From Omphiscola glabra (lineage: Eukaryota > Mollusca > Gastropoda > Lymnaeidae), in assembly GCA_964017045.1 (NCBI GenBank), contig OZ024798.1, positions 13,221,630-13,285,629 on the forward strand: DNA of 64,000 nucleotides, given 5' to 3'. Both the position numbers and the translations under genes were made by a program. Below are positions 26,501 through 36,200 of this stretch, one piece after another (positions within the stretch are counted from its first letter, which is position 1; the number at the start of each line of letters is the position of its first letter). Below the pieces are notes generated by a model. The model saw only the letters and a list, made by a program, of their open reading frames with translations, did no database searches and was not told the DNA's origin.

Positions 26501-29144
26501 CAATCCCATCTTAGCAGTGCATTGTTGGTTGTCAAGGAAATTTGTGCCATACGAGACACGTGGGTAGGGGGATTGGTAGGTGTGTCAAATGTTATAAAAA
26601 TATCACCACAACGTATCGTATTGATCGTGATGGTCATATTGTTGCTTTGTGTGTAACAGTGAACTAGATATTTGCGGGTGGGGGAAGGTTGGTTCCGCCG
26701 AGTGAAATAATGACGTCACAGCACGGAATGACGTGTTGGCGGACAACAGTGTGTTGATGCCCCCCTTGCTCCCCCCTCGCTACGCCACTGATTCTCATTT
26801 ATTAACTATTAACGCACATCATGTACATAATGACATTTCATCACATGCTAATGTATTGCCGCCATATTGATTTCTTTTATCTCGATCCTCGGTTATCTCG
26901 ACGCCTTTTGGCATACCCCGTGCCCGTCGACATAACCGGGTTCTACTGTATTTCTTTCTTTTAAGTAACTTGTAAGTTGAATTTTAATACAAATAATGGA
27001 AAATTTCATTTTAATATACTTCATATTAACCGTATCATTTACGACAGGAGTAATGCTCAGTAATGAACAGGAATGTTATCACACACATCGTTCGGGTGCT
27101 ACAATTATTAGGTCTATTCACCAGAAGTTCAGTGTTGGGATTCCCCAAAGTGATGAAACTGCGCTTAGACTGAGACAACTCTTGGCAAAACCCATATCGT
27201 TAACCCAAAATTTACCATTTATTGTGGCTGCAAATTTGACACTTTAGCAATAGCTGCTGGTAAATCATCACGCTTTAATCTTATTGTTTAGCTGATTTAA
27301 CATCAAAATTAGGCTTAGCCGCCTTAGCAATAGCGATATGTATTTGAGTATTTTATCTGAATCTGATAAAATGTAAATAAATTCATATTTGCTTTGAGTT
27401 ATTTAAAAATATATATTATCAATATTATATATGTTACATGGGGTCCATATATTATATTTGAGTATTTTGAGTGGATGATCATCTAAAATGCCTTTGCAGT
27501 GTTTGATTCATGGGAGCTATGGTTATAGTGTAAACCATTGCTCTTGAGTTGAAAGTCTAAGAACTGGCCTTGATCTGAACACAAGATCTACATACCACAG
27601 TCTATATTAATGACTATGTTCACCTAGGGTATGGGACTATTTAAAAATGTATTTCAAGTACCGTATTTATAAGTTTAAAATATTAAAAGTAGAGGCATTA
27701 GGCATATTATATTATAGGCAGTGTCTACATGTCCGGCGACCGGACAAATAGTGCAGGAGATATACGTCCGGCGGGCCTATCACGTGACCTGCCGGACGAC
27801 TAGTAGAAGATATTCCGGCAACAGACATGTCATGTGACCTCCGGATGACTAGTAGGTGTTATTATTCCGTCAGGTCATGTGACAAGAGGTCGCCGGCAAA
27901 ATAGTTGCATTGCATATGATGATATTCCAATATTGTGTACAATAATAACATATATTAGTCAGCCTATCCCCTGATAATAAATAAATATTGAACATGTAAA
28001 TATATTCAAATGCTCTGAGATACATAAAGTGTACCATAAGCATTGGACTTTGCCTATGCCTATATACTAACTAGTAGTACTAGTGCTATTACTATTTGAT
28101 TCTGACTCTTCAAAAAAAAAAAGTCCGTTATCTTGGTTAAACATCTTATCAAGCTATACCTTGAAGCCTAAATTTAAAATATGAACCTTATTGTGTACAA
28201 TAATTACATATATTAGTCAGCCTATCCCCAGATAATAAATAAATACTGAACATGTAAATATATTCAAATGCTATGAGATATATAAAGTGTACCATATGGC
28301 ATAAGCACTGGACTTTGCCTATATACTAACTAGTAGTACTACTGCTATTACTATTTGATTCCAACTCTTCAAAAAAAAAAGTACGTTATCTTGGTTAAAC
28401 ATCTTATCAAGCTATACCTCGAAGCCTAAATGTAAAATATGAACGAAATAAAATAAGTCAGTAGACCTATGACTATGTCTATTTTAGAATTAGTATTGCG
28501 TGAGAAGTAGGCTTTGTTTCGGCGCCCGGCAGTCATGTGACTTGGTTGATGGACTAATATCTCGATAAAATATTCGTCCGGCGGTCATGTGACTTGGTCG
28601 CCGGACGTATATCTCCTGCACTATTCGTTCGGTCGCCAGACATGTAGACACTTCGTCTTCGTATATTATATATGGCCATGAGGGGAGGGGTTTGTTAGAC
28701 CTACTCTACATCTTAACTTAAGTCACTGCTCACTCCACTCAATAAGTCCCTCTCAGTCAAACTCATTGATTTGAAGACACATTTCATTATTCATTAGCCG
28801 ATGATTAGCTGGGGGGGGGGGGGGGGCTTTACTTTAGGGAGGGAGGAGGGGACAAACCACAAAGTAAAGGAACTCAAGGCAAATACCCTTCCTTTCATCC
28901 CAGGCCGGGGTGATAATGGAATGATCAAACTCACACAAAGTGATAAAGAGTAAAGACAATGGATCTGAGATTTATGCACTGAATTAACATTTAGGTTGAT
29001 TGAACTGACTGGCCAGCAGACCGAGTAGTTGCTCACCTGTTTGGCAAGAAACTGTTGTAGCTTCGAAGCACACGTTTTATTATGTTTGCATAAAAGACTT
29101 AGTGGAAGGAAAACATTCCATGAAGACAGGTGATCAGTGCTCAT
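172..29144 (-). CDS. MDN1: Midasin (MDN1/REA1), 5' part of gene, 49 coding exons; 3' part lies beyond the left edge
   Basis: Midasin is the very large nuclear AAA ATPase whose six AAA modules form a dynein-like ring. It strips assembly factors from pre-60S particles through a C-terminal MIDAS domain. Here 49 exons join without a phase conflict: every junction has GT-AG borders and a compatible codon phase, giving 7,299 nt or 2,433 codons. The order is N-terminal domain, AAA1 to AAA6, then the start of the region after AAA6. Walker A motifs lie near residues 317, 657, 1063, 1373, 1745 and 2058. Vertebrate midasin is about 5,600 residues, so the linker, acidic region and MIDAS domain are missing because the gene runs off the window at position 1. 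Family assignment is from recalled similarity to human midasin, which is strong across all AAA modules. Exon coordinates are given in the seven domain entries. Confidence 0.96.
545..1000. repeat. Dispersed repeat, intact copy (family also at 32020-33230)
   Basis: Lies in the MDN1 intron between exons 49 and 48. It shares a long imperfect match with 32020-32305, for example the segments around GGCGACAGCAATGC and CATCTACTAAAGTTACTT, continuing through TTTCAAACGCAGTTG. The match resumes after an insertion in the other copy (33105 onward). No coding capacity or terminal repeats were recognised, so the class is unknown. Confidence 0.7.
2902..4203 (+). CDS. Intronless orphan class A (rhodopsin-like) G-protein-coupled receptor nested in an MDN1 intron
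   Basis: A 433-residue seven-helix receptor in one open frame. Approximate helices: TM1 35-58 (Gly-Asn pair 47-48), TM2 66-91 (Asp76), TM3 100-123, TM4 143-166, TM5 190-214, TM6 273-296 (CWYP at 286-289), TM7 305-329. Cys99 and Cys179 are placed for the usual TM3-ECL2 disulfide. Sequons at Asn22 and Asn25 mark the N terminus as extracellular. ICL3 (215-272) is long and basic; the C-terminal tail is about 100 residues and Ser/Thr-rich. The DRY position reads E124-E125-Y126 and NPxxY reads T321-P-I-F-C325, so both activation motifs are degenerate. Ligand and subfamily were not recognised. The gene is transcribed opposite to midasin and begins 32 nt from the edge of midasin exon 43. The ATG at 2902 is the first Met and gives a complete N terminus. 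Confidence 0.9.
   Translation: MKAAYTLLENNLYDDSGMLYGNTSNYSLHSTAEGALLFIVAVAGGLGNIFAMIVTLICPTFRQMSSAFLFHHCLLDAVKSGFCIPFGYSLLLGADIPHCDVLGAGYILLMTVSAYNLLALLINEEYQCSFSTRRNYHKNGDGCCIAFGVVIIWFTTVLLHLGVAFLPGSSEYSKDVGNCVYRYGVTKNYVIHALWVILVTGAVIVAAISFFHFYKKLRSSANSRKWTFLHKSLSSLSPNNAMYNDQSEEVHYEFDDLASQKALLQSRRYLRRISIMMGMVVSFVLCWYPLFLLTLFDVHYKQPPHIYRLLMIVAWTHPITTPIFCGIIYYDTAKGEKVTKDVYTNAIPMTTSRSGEAIRQEINNMHRSSGGIGFHNENFQFTPQFTPNHVRTTSLRERYDSVSDSIHNDSVAPQCETIINYNSEEGGCQTLIM
4363..4496 (+). promoter_or_regulatory. Candidate poly(A) signals for the nested GPCR
   Basis: AATAAA hexamers occur at 4363-4368 and 4491-4496, about 160 and 290 nt after the receptor stop codon on its coding strand. In such AT-rich DNA hexamers arise by chance, so these are candidates only. 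A run of 17 A residues follows at 4945-4961. Confidence 0.3.
6500..6560 (-). mobile_element. Possible hAT-type transposon end fragment
   Basis: Read on the minus strand this begins CAGCGTTTCTCAACTTTTT and continues AAGTGCCGCG. That resembles the terminal sequence of Charlie-like hAT elements. Only one end is evident and no target duplication is seen. It lies in the intron between MDN1 exons 41 and 40. Confidence 0.4.
6777..6976. repeat. 27-bp minisatellite, about 8 copies
   Basis: The unit starts CTAATGAAAAGAACCCTCT and ends AAATTGCT. Copies differ at one to three bases and one copy (near 6890) is cut to 17 bp. The array is intronic in MDN1, between exons 41 and 40. Confidence 0.9.
7096..9753 (-). 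CDS. MDN1: MDN1 exons 35-40: AAA5 module
   Basis: Exons: 9548-9753, 9246-9368, 8341-8538, 7913-8020, 7592-7699, 7096-7176 (residues about 1707-1981). Walker A GSPGVGKTS is near residue 1745. INLSEQT joins DVTDLFGADLPVEGG across exons 35 and 36. Walker B is split by an intron: WVVLDE at the end of exon 36 and LNLASQSVLEGLNACFDHR at the start of exon 37. FACQNPLSQGGGRKGLPRS and the arginine finger FLNRFTQ follow. Exon 39 has WEFNLRDLFRWC. The exon 38 donor reads GTTTTT, weaker than the others, but phase and similarity support it. Confidence 0.94.
8640..9175 (+). mobile_element. Possible solo-LTR-like retroelement remnant in an MDN1 intron
   Basis: This stretch differs in composition from the surrounding AT-rich intron. 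On the plus strand it has a TATA-like GATATAAAAGGGG at about 8751, then a poly(A)-type AATAAA at about 8920, spaced as in an LTR. An uninterrupted 68-codon frame follows at 8956-9162. I saw no TG/CA ends or target duplication, so the assignment is tentative. Confidence 0.25.
9866..12076 (-). CDS. MDN1: MDN1 exons 29-34: AAA4 module
   Basis: Exons: 11941-12076, 11680-11807, 11323-11461, 10776-10972, 10460-10647, 9866-10069 (residues about 1376-1706). Exon 29 completes Walker A (GDTG-VGKTT) and has ESADFLGGLRPVR. Exon 30 has Walker B MFLIDEISLADDSVLERLN. Exon 31 has FGTMNPGGDFGKKE with the sensor Asn. Exon 32 has the arginine-finger segment LRNRFTEIWCPQS. Exon 33 was extended to 10647, not 10639, because only the upstream acceptor keeps phase and gives KRTTVSIRDILSWV, the midasin consensus. 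Exon 34 is the least conserved part of the module. Confidence 0.93.
12190..14534 (-). CDS. MDN1: MDN1 exons 23-28: AAA3 module and the first half of the AAA4 P-loop
   Basis: Exons: 14356-14534, 14149-14240, 13897-14013, 13448-13594, 13139-13286, 12190-12469 (residues about 1055-1376). Walker A GETSVGKTS is near residue 1063, followed by NNHEHTDLQEYVGCY, which is almost invariant in midasins. Walker B WVILDELNLAPTD is in exon 24. FATQNPPGMYGGRK with the sensor Asn is in exon 25. The arginine finger FRNRFIELHF is in exon 26, and FMTLRDLFRWA in exon 27. The 280-nt exon 28 links to the next module: GYLLLAGRVRKQEE, then ILLVGDTG. An intron splits the AAA4 P-loop within the Gly codon before VGKTT. 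Confidence 0.94.
14832..18686 (-). CDS. MDN1: MDN1 exons 13-22: AAA2 module
   Basis: Exons: 18535-18686, 18236-18296, 17921-18035, 17611-17695, 16982-17085, 16739-16875, 16444-16548, 15942-16127, 15378-15453, 14832-15103 (residues about 624-1054). Walker A GETGTGKTS is in exon 13. NQQSDSTDLLGG in exon 14 is the conserved segment after the P-loop. Exon 15 has FKPVDLK, exon 18 has Walker B WVLLDEINLAA, and exon 19 has FRLFACMNPATDVGKK with the sensor Asn. Exon 20 begins with the arginine-finger region NRFTEFYVEEL. Exon 17 (16982-17085) has no in-frame Met. It was placed by phase: it joins KKYEL-G to SQEHNQW and reads through to AFSFIE before exon 18. Confidence 0.93.
18910..21204 (-). CDS. MDN1: MDN1 exons 7-12: AAA1 module
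   Basis: Exons: 20998-21204, 20641-20876, 20267-20381, 19554-19720, 19194-19371, 18910-19022 (residues about 286-623). Exon 7 carries Walker A GPVGCGKTS and ends QLGDQTDSK, like the human QLGDQTDSK segment. Exon 8 carries the Walker B equivalent WVLLEDVD, in which the usual D-E pair is E-D. The human protein has the same order (LLEDID), so this is a family trait and not decay. Exon 8 ends in GFQLFTTR, the sensor-1-like strand. Exons 10 and 11 supply the DLMTWCSR segment, matching the RDLLNWCNR motif of the small subdomain. Confidence 0.93.
21540..29144 (-). CDS. MDN1: MDN1 exons 1-6: start codon and N-terminal domain
   Basis: Exons: 29037-29144, 25310-25536, 25040-25136, 24728-24852, 22852-22959, 21540-21729 (about 285 residues). 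The start at 29144 was chosen because exon 1 (36 codons) ends in QQFLAKQ and joins in phase to IWTQHDRN in exon 2. This matches the FLAKQ-W-T-DR junction near the N terminus of vertebrate midasin. Exon 5 begins KWYAAS, comparable with the RWYTAN segment of the human protein. There is no ATP site here; this domain precedes the AAA ring. Exon 3 ends in a basic run, KKPKKKQ, which could serve nuclear import (inference). Intron 1 is about 3.5 kb and intron 4 about 1.8 kb; both are largely repeat-derived or AT-rich. Confidence 0.9.
24187..24208. repeat. Poly(C) tract of about 22 bases
   Basis: A pure C run in the MDN1 intron between exons 5 and 4. Similar shorter G or C runs occur at about 12698, 28811, 33740, 34269, 35052, 46147 and 52646. 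The exact length may be affected by sequencing. Confidence 0.85.
26219..26948. mobile_element. Non-autonomous pogo/Tigger-type MITE in MDN1 intron 1
   Basis: The left end reads CAGTCAAACCCGCTTATCTC. The reverse complement of the right end reads CAGTAGAACCCGGTTATGTC. Both are flanked by the dinucleotide TA (26217-26218 and 26949-26950). TA duplication and CAGT ends are hallmarks of the Tc1/mariner superfamily, pogo group. Short subterminal repeats of the TTATCTCGA type recur near both ends. The 730-bp interior has no transposase frame, so it depends on a relative for mobility. Its right half contains CGCTACGCCACTG (about 26780), which looks like one end of a hAT element nested inside. Confidence 0.75.
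26996..27247 (+). other. Small open frame with a signal-peptide-like N terminus; gene status uncertain
   Basis: An 83-codon frame in MDN1 intron 1, just after the Tigger MITE. Its first 22 or so residues are hydrophobic (MENFILIYFILTVSFTTG), which resembles a signal peptide. The rest has one Cys and no domain I recognise. Codon use is AT-rich like the surroundings. Random frames of this length are expected in the window, so I give it low weight. Confidence 0.15.
27720..28652. mobile_element. Long-TIR element with internal tandem duplication, family unknown
   Basis: The ends are near-perfect inverted repeats for about 55 bp: left AGTGTCTACATGTCCGGCG, right end reversed AGTGTCTACATGTCTGGCG. 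Both continue through GTGCAGGAGATATACGTCCG. GC-rich motifs of the type GTCACATGAC and GCCGGACGA are reiterated inside both ends. The AT-rich centre holds two copies of a 256-bp block (27931-28186 and 28189-28444, offset 258), differing at scattered positions. No open frame and no clear target duplication were seen. It sits in MDN1 intron 1. Confidence 0.75.
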
Positions 29145-32019
29145 TTTAATTGTTTTGTTGTTCGTTTTTTTTTAAATTTTATTGTGTTACTGCAGGAAAA
29201 TAACCTATACACCAATTAGTTAGTTAAGTTAGTCAACAAGATCTAGTTGCATTTTGTCCACATGGTAAGTTAAAAAAATAGATCTCTCCTGTTACCGGGA
29301 ATGGAAGTATATTGAAAGTGTTTTCAAGATATCACCTCGTGTAAAGTATACATCTAAAATTAATTGTGCAATTGGCCTATTAATGTACACATTGAATTTT
29401 CACATATACAATTTTAAGATGTTTAGTTTAATTCTACTAATTTATGTCAATATAATTGTGTATTATTTAGTACTCAAGTCTGTGATTATTCATAACTGAA
29501 GCTAAATGACGAAACAATGAGGGAAAAATAGCAAAATTTTACATTTCTTTCCATTATTTACAATAGAGCAACAATTACAACAAAGATCTTGTTTTACACC
29601 TTTAATGTAATTTCATTATGCTTTTTTTAAGTCGCGGTGGCTTATTCTAGCAGTATGATAAAGTTTAAGAAATTATAGATAATCTTATATCAAAGGCTAG
29701 CCAAATGTTCACCAGACCATCACCACAAGCTAAATTTAATTAGGGATGAATTATCAAGTTGGACCTTTTTTAAAATAATTTATTGAGGGGTATAATTTTT
29801 TGTCAACTGCAGAGTTTTTCGTGGGGGTGGCAAAAATCTTGACCACACCATATACATTAAGGTGGTTCACAAAATATAGGAAATTGTCAAGTCCTAATAT
29901 ATTCTATTATGATACGGTATTTTTAAAAAACAATGTATTTAAAATATCGTGGATTTTTATAGACAATTGCAGGTAGCTCAACAGCCTTGGAGTTTCTCTA
30001 TTATACGCTTATATACGAATACGTTAATTATTATTGCATTAATTGCATAACATCTATGAGATTCCATGACTCATGGTTATATTCCAGATAACTGTTGAGA
30101 TGGTTACTTTGGGATAAGAAATTCTTCGGATTTTTTTAAATAAAATGTTTCTATTTTCGTTCAAGTAGATTTTTTGGAAATAAGCTGAATACGATTTAGC
30201 ACTTCATACATTTCCCCATTTTCATAAATAGGCTTTAACTCTTCCCGTTATGACTTCAACGACAGAGATTCGAAAAACCCCACAAGCTCTTCACTGACAT
30301 AACCAACGATGAACTTTGAATTTATAAGTGGCAACTTTGTAGAAAGCAGCATTTACCTTTTATTATTCACTAAGATTTTTTAATGACACTTTAGATCATT
30401 ATAAGGATCAGAAATGCATTTAAGGGGGGGGGGGCAGTAAACCATGTAGACCCTCATTAGGAAGAGGCCTATTTTACGAAATCCTCTTTCAAATCCTACA
30501 GTAAGTTTGAATTGCATATGGAACACCGATAATTAAAATAGTATAATGCTTTTGCCATCCATCTTGCAGTGAGGAGTTTCGGGGATCAAAAATCACATTC
30601 CGCGTGGAGGAGTTTCTCACAAATATATAATAACTATCACGAGAAATTCCTTGTAATCATCTTTGGTATGTATAGCTTGAAATCGCCGAATTGCAAATTT
30701 CATGATATTGTGCTCGTCATCTTTTAATCTACCCCAAACTATTTCATTAGTAGTACCACTTGATACAGAGATTTATTAATTTTCTTGCATATTTGCATGA
30801 AGCGTTTAAAGGTGTTTACATTGGGACCCGGGGTTGCATATCTTATACTCTCACCAACAGCGCCGGCCTTAGCTATTTTGGTGCCCAAGGACGCTCAACA
30901 TTTTGGTGCCCTTTCCTCCAGCTTGTCAGGTTGTCCAGGTTGATAATTGAAAAGACGCTGCTTGACAAAAAATTTCTTAAACGATTTTACACTTAAAAGC
31001 ATTAAAGCCTTTAAATTATTTCAAAATTTAAACATAAACGCTTCTGCAGGTTTTTTTCGGGGTTTTTTGAAAATTTCGCAGATTTGTGAAAAAAATCGCG
31101 AATTCACCAATTCATGATATTTCAATTATTTGGAATTTAACTAATTATTTTGCTTTCGCGGGGCCCATGTCTTAAGACGGCACAGCATCCACCAATGGGA
31201 AGTTTTAATTTGACACACTGTAATGTTAGTGTAAAGTCACAACCTGGACCGGCCTTAGCGATTCTGGCGCCTCTTCCTACTACAAATTTTCAGTTTGATA
31301 TTAACCGTTAATAATTTAACAAGTTGCTGCTGGAGAAAACAGGAGATAAAAGTAATAGAATTACAACAACAACAAAAATTAAAAAATTCTTCCAAGTATA
31401 AACAATAAAACAAACTATTAATTAGATTTTAAATAGAACACTAAAATCAAATATGTTTGAAGTTAAAGTGGATTTGATTGCAAAAGCGTAAAACTGCCAA
31501 GAAAAGATCCCGACTTCCAGCATGCAGTTATTAATTAAGCAATTTTTAATTTATTTTTTTTTAAAATTGGCATCATAATTATTATAATATTCTAAAAGCA
31601 TTTTTTACTTTGGAAACTGCGATGGCAAATATAGTCAACTGGCAGAATCATTTTGAATAGACAGCATTGTTGAAGATGTGAGCCTTTCCTGAATCATAGA
31701 CGCTCGCAAGTTTTAATCAGTTTTAGATTTTAAAAAACAACGTCTTTCTCTAGGTGCAACATAAACAGGAATTGTCATCAATATTCCAAAAGACATTATT
31801 ATATTTATTGTAAAAACATCCAGACTCTATTTGATTGTAAAAAATTAAGAATATTCTGTGGGGATTTATTGAATGCATGTCTGAATTATTATTTGGCAAA
31901 TTTTGTAAATCTGTACAAATTTTCAACATTTATTTACCAGAGAATGGTCATAATCCTTAATTTTATTTGTTCCAATTGCTCTGTCAAATAATTAAATGCA
32001 GTATTAACTACTAGATATA
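29145..32019. other. Region upstream of MDN1 with no supported gene
   Basis: It should include the MDN1 promoter just above 29144, but I see no convincing TATA box or other element. The rest is AT-rich, with transposon-like scraps: two segments with GCCGGCCTTAGC-type motifs (about 30862 and 31250) resemble each other. No open frame here is convincing. Confidence 0.5.
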
Positions 32020-32305
32020 GCCTGCCAAACACTGGCGACAGCAATGCGTGAACTTCCCATCTACTAAAGTTACTTGACAAAACATGAACTCAAGTAACGC
32101 ACATTTAAGAATCCCAAATTTTGCTACACCCCTTCCACCCCATGATACGCCACTGCACACTTTTTATTTCACTTTCACACCCATGAACTATATTAAATAT
32201 GCTGATGTCCCAACCACTTTTAAACCGAATATTTTTTTACACCAAACTTAAATTCAGACGATTTCATTTTCCGAAAGAAAATATTACGCGTCAAACGCAG
32301 TTGCC

Positions 32306-33050
32306 TCTCCAGATGAATGCCAGACTTGCAAAAGCTAATGCCATATTTGGCAGGCTCCGCAGCACTGTTTGGGACAGGAGAGGTATCAGACAGGAAATGA
32401 AGATCAAGGTCTATAGCGCAGCAGTCCTCTCGACATTGCTCTACGGATGTGAAACGTGGACAATCTACCAGCGTCACGCCAAAAAAACTGATCCATTTTC
32501 ACACAACCAGCCTCAGGAAACTCCTCGGCATCAGGTGGCAATATAAAGTTCCTGACACAGAGGTTCTCGCTAAAGCGAACATACCTAGTATCGTCACCAC
32601 CCTGTTGCAGTATCAACTCCGTTGGATAGGACACGTTGCCCGTATGGAAGATCAGCGGCTCCCTAAACAAATATTCTATAGTGAACTCACGACAGGCAAG
32701 CGCTCCCAAGGACGTCCAAAATAACGTTATAAAGACTCACTGAAAGTGGCACTAAAGGCCTTCAGCATCGACACTACTAAATGGGAGCAGACCGCTCAGG
32801 ACAGAGTCAGGTGGAGATCAGTGGTCAAAATAGGGGCTAAATCTTATGAAGCCAGTAGGATGGCCACCATTGTGACACGCAGGCAAGCCCGAAAGAACAT
32901 TATTAAATCCACGACTGCACCAACTATCCCCTGCCAACGGTGCCACAGACTATTCCGAGCACGTATAGGATTGACAAGCCACCTACGAACCCACCGTAAC
33001 CCACTCCCCTAACCGGATGACTGGATGGTCCTAGTCGATTTGACGGACGA

Positions 33051-33061
<11 letters not shown>
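32306..33061 (+). pseudogene. 5'-truncated non-LTR retrotransposon: reverse transcriptase C-terminus and zinc finger, decayed
   Basis: The conceptual protein shows the C-terminal region of LINE polyproteins: MNARLAKANAIFGRL, then LYGCETWT, then HFHTTSLRKLLGIRW, then LRWIGHVARM, then GKRSQGRPK. A C2H2 finger, CQRCHRLFRARIGLTSHLRTH in type, ends the frame. The polymerase and endonuclease domains are absent. A one-base excess in an A-run near 32480 shifts the frame, and a TAA replaces a Lys codon near 32722. The copy is therefore dead. It runs directly into an (AT)n tract. Confidence 0.85.

Positions 33062-33103
<42 letters not shown>
33062..33103. repeat. (AT)n microsatellite at the LINE 3' end
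   Basis: About 21 uninterrupted AT dinucleotides directly follow the LINE fragment, after a short ACAACAACA tract. It may have grown from the element's own simple 3' tail. Confidence 0.95.
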
Positions 33104-33105
<2 letters not shown>

Positions 33106-33230
33106 TAAAGCGTAGTTGTCGGGATTTGTATTTGCGCGCTATTTAACTCTTTATTGAACCATACTTTCTTTCAAACATTTAGAATTATTAGTAATATACT
33201 CTCAATACCAAATTCGCTGATTGGGAAGGG

Positions 33231-36200
33231 TTTGACGCTAGGAAAATGAAAATTATTTTTGTTTAAAAAGGCCCACACCCAAACAAAATAAATTCAACTA
33301 TTAAAAGCAATTAGGATTATAATATTGGTTTATTTTTTTAACCTTTTAAAATGAAAGGATACCGATTGCATATCTTTGATCGGGTGGGTAGGGGGGGGGT
33401 GGAGCTTGTGTAGAAATTCAGGAAATCGAAGGGTCCCAAGCAAAACTTTGAGGTAAAGGTCTGATTCCCCAGAAATTTTTGATAAATTCAAAATGCAAGG
33501 ATGAATTTTGACTCATACCGGAATTCAGTTTTTTCACCGTTCTATAGTTAATCGGAGAACAGCAGAAGAGATGCTAGTGGAAATTTAGGTTCAATGGCCT
33601 CAATGTGAATAGACAAAACAAGTATTTTTTAGTTCTTACCAAATAATAATGCAGTGGTTATAGTATTTTAATTTTATTTGAACAATTAATTTGTTAGTAT
33701 TACTTTTAATAAATGATTATTATTATTTTTTTACAAATCACCCCCCCCCCCCCAAAAAAAAGTAAAACAAAACAAGCAAGAAATCTTGTCAATATACTAC
33801 ATTCGCAAGGTCTTGTGTACAAGACGCACGTTACATATCGGTGTTATATTTACTTCAACGTGCAGCTGTACTTACTGGCGCAAATTTAATGGTGAACGCG
33901 ATAGAAACCTTCTCAAATGGCGCCCGATTTTCTTTTCGTAGCCATAGCCATTACCTTTTTGCTACGCGCTACAATTTAGGTCGGGGACGAGACACGCAAA
34001 AATTAACATCAAGTTTTTATGTTACTTAAACTTAAAGTCAAACCAAGTATTTGATGATACTTTAAGTTATATCAAGTATTAAATGTTATATAAAGTCATA
34101 TCAATTATTTAATTTTTTCTTAAGAAATAACATGGATGAACAAAAAAATCCTTAATTAAACAAGTTTTACCCTAAAAAATGCATCTTTTTTTGTCCACGA
34201 ATGAAAAAGTAGTTAAATCCCTGAATGGGCGATCCCAGCGCATTTATGGTCTCAGGGGAGCGTTTGGCCCCCCCCCCCCCACTGGCTGCACTGCATATTG
34301 GAAATTTCAACACCCAGACTCAGTATCTTCAGTATATTCAAATTCATAATTAAACTGACTTTTCCTATGACGAACTCTTCACTTTGCCGTAGGTAAAAGA
34401 GTAACTAGACATCAATAGTTGCTGCAATTTCATTTGCTGTAAATCTCTGTGTCCTGGAAATCTCGAACTTGAAGGGATTACCAAGTATATCTGTACTCCT
34501 GGGCGGAGCCCTTAAAAAAAAGTTTGATAAAAATGAAACTCTGCGTGATCCTCGTGAAAATTTGTCACAAAAGTCACAGCACAAAAATGAAAATTGCAGT
34601 TATCAAGATTAATTGAGATTTCTAAATAATTAATCCTACGTGTAGACATTTCTTGCGAGTACGTTTGTTTGATTAATCCTATTATCTTGTTTTAATAGTT
34701 CTGACAAATTTTAAGCTAGAGGACGCTTACATTATGTATTTAAGACTGCCAGAGGCCAGAGGTATAAAACACCCTTTATCACACCACCAATCTCTATCCA
34801 AGAAAAGCACTAACTAAAGTGGCGTGTCGCATATTTATACGGAGTCACTAGAAATTTTACAACTTCATCTAATTTATTATTTATTTCACCTCCTCTAGCT
34901 CGGTCGTATACTCGGTCACTGTTAAGTATTATGTCATGTACATTAGGAAATGGCATCGGCGAGTTGTAAAAGCTCTTAATGCATCCACCCGAAAAATCCC
35001 CTAAACATCGGGCCGCGAAGCAGCACATTGCAGATCACCTCTTGCTAGAGCAGCCCCCCCCCCCCGGGCCAGTAACTTGACTCGACCTTTAAATATTAAA
35101 GAAGCTCGCTTATGTAGCGTAGGTCTGTACTTGAAAAGTGTGCACAAAACTTCTTGTAAGCTTTAGTTGAAAACAGACAGAAAGGGGAGGGTTGTCAATT
35201 CAAAACTTCAAGGTCACATCACATGTACATACTGTTAGCTCTTTGTAATTTGTTGACGGCGTGTTATATTGAATATATGATAACGAAATCGCGCCCCAGT
35301 AACCCCTGACCCATGACCCCCCCCTCCGATGTTTGACTTTGTATCTACTGTGACCCTTTGGTTGGGATGCTTAAACATATTTCATGGACTTGCAACAGAC
35401 ATCAGGTTCTACCACAAAAACCTGCCTATGGTTTTCTCTACAGAATCGAATCATATAAGATATTAAAAATAAATTAAATAATTCTTCTTATTTTAATTCT
35501 TTTCTTGTACAGGAAACTGATCTCATGAAATTACTAAAGAAATTACTAGAATTGACCATGCGTTGATAGGTTGATTTAATTTGTTATAAAGTTTAGCCTA
35601 ATGTTGTGTTACTTAATCCCTTTTGGAGCATTTAATCCAAATATATTTTAAAAAAGGGGTATTGCAAATACTTTGTTAACTACTTTATATTGTTAATAAC
35701 CCTAAAAAAAACAACATCACAAATATGTGCAGATCAATCTAAATAATAAGCTAAAAATTGTTTTATTAGAATCAGAATTATGGAGTGGGCCCTGCAATCC
35801 CTGTGGCTGCAGAGGGCCATGGATATTTAAGGGGTCCAAATGTGTGATATGAAACAAATTTAAACTGTCGATTTGGAATGCAGGGGGCACAAAATCAAAA
35901 AGTGGCAGGGGCCTCCAAAAATCACGCGATGGCTCTGTTTAGAATACATATCCTAATGTTGTGTTTTTTTGTTTTTTTTTCTTTTTTCATAAGATTTACA
36001 ATTATGATTTTCTGGCATCCTAGATTCCTTATTTCTCTCACACTGATAAATCTCAGAATCACAACACAAGACAGATAAGTTAGAAAAAAAAGGCATCACT
36101 CTTTTTAAGAACAAAACTGGACTTCAATGTAAAGTTACACAAGTAATAGAAAAACACCGCACTGAGCATGATCAAAAGTATTTACATGTTCATAAAAAGA

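Larger units (their letters stand above)
32020..33230. repeat. Second copy of the dispersed repeat, split by a LINE fragment
   Basis: Positions 32020-32305 align with 545-835. The match breaks after CAAACGCAGTTG and resumes at about 33105 (ATCATAAAGCG versus ATCATTTAGCG). The 800 bp between is the LINE fragment plus an AT microsatellite. The intact copy shows that the fragment inserted into the repeat and not the other way round. Confidence 0.7.

Noticed and set aside
34810..35028. 72-codon minus-strand frame (begins MCCFAARCLGDFSGG)
   Set aside because: Composition is more complex than its surroundings, but there is no recognised domain, splice context or neighbour to support it.
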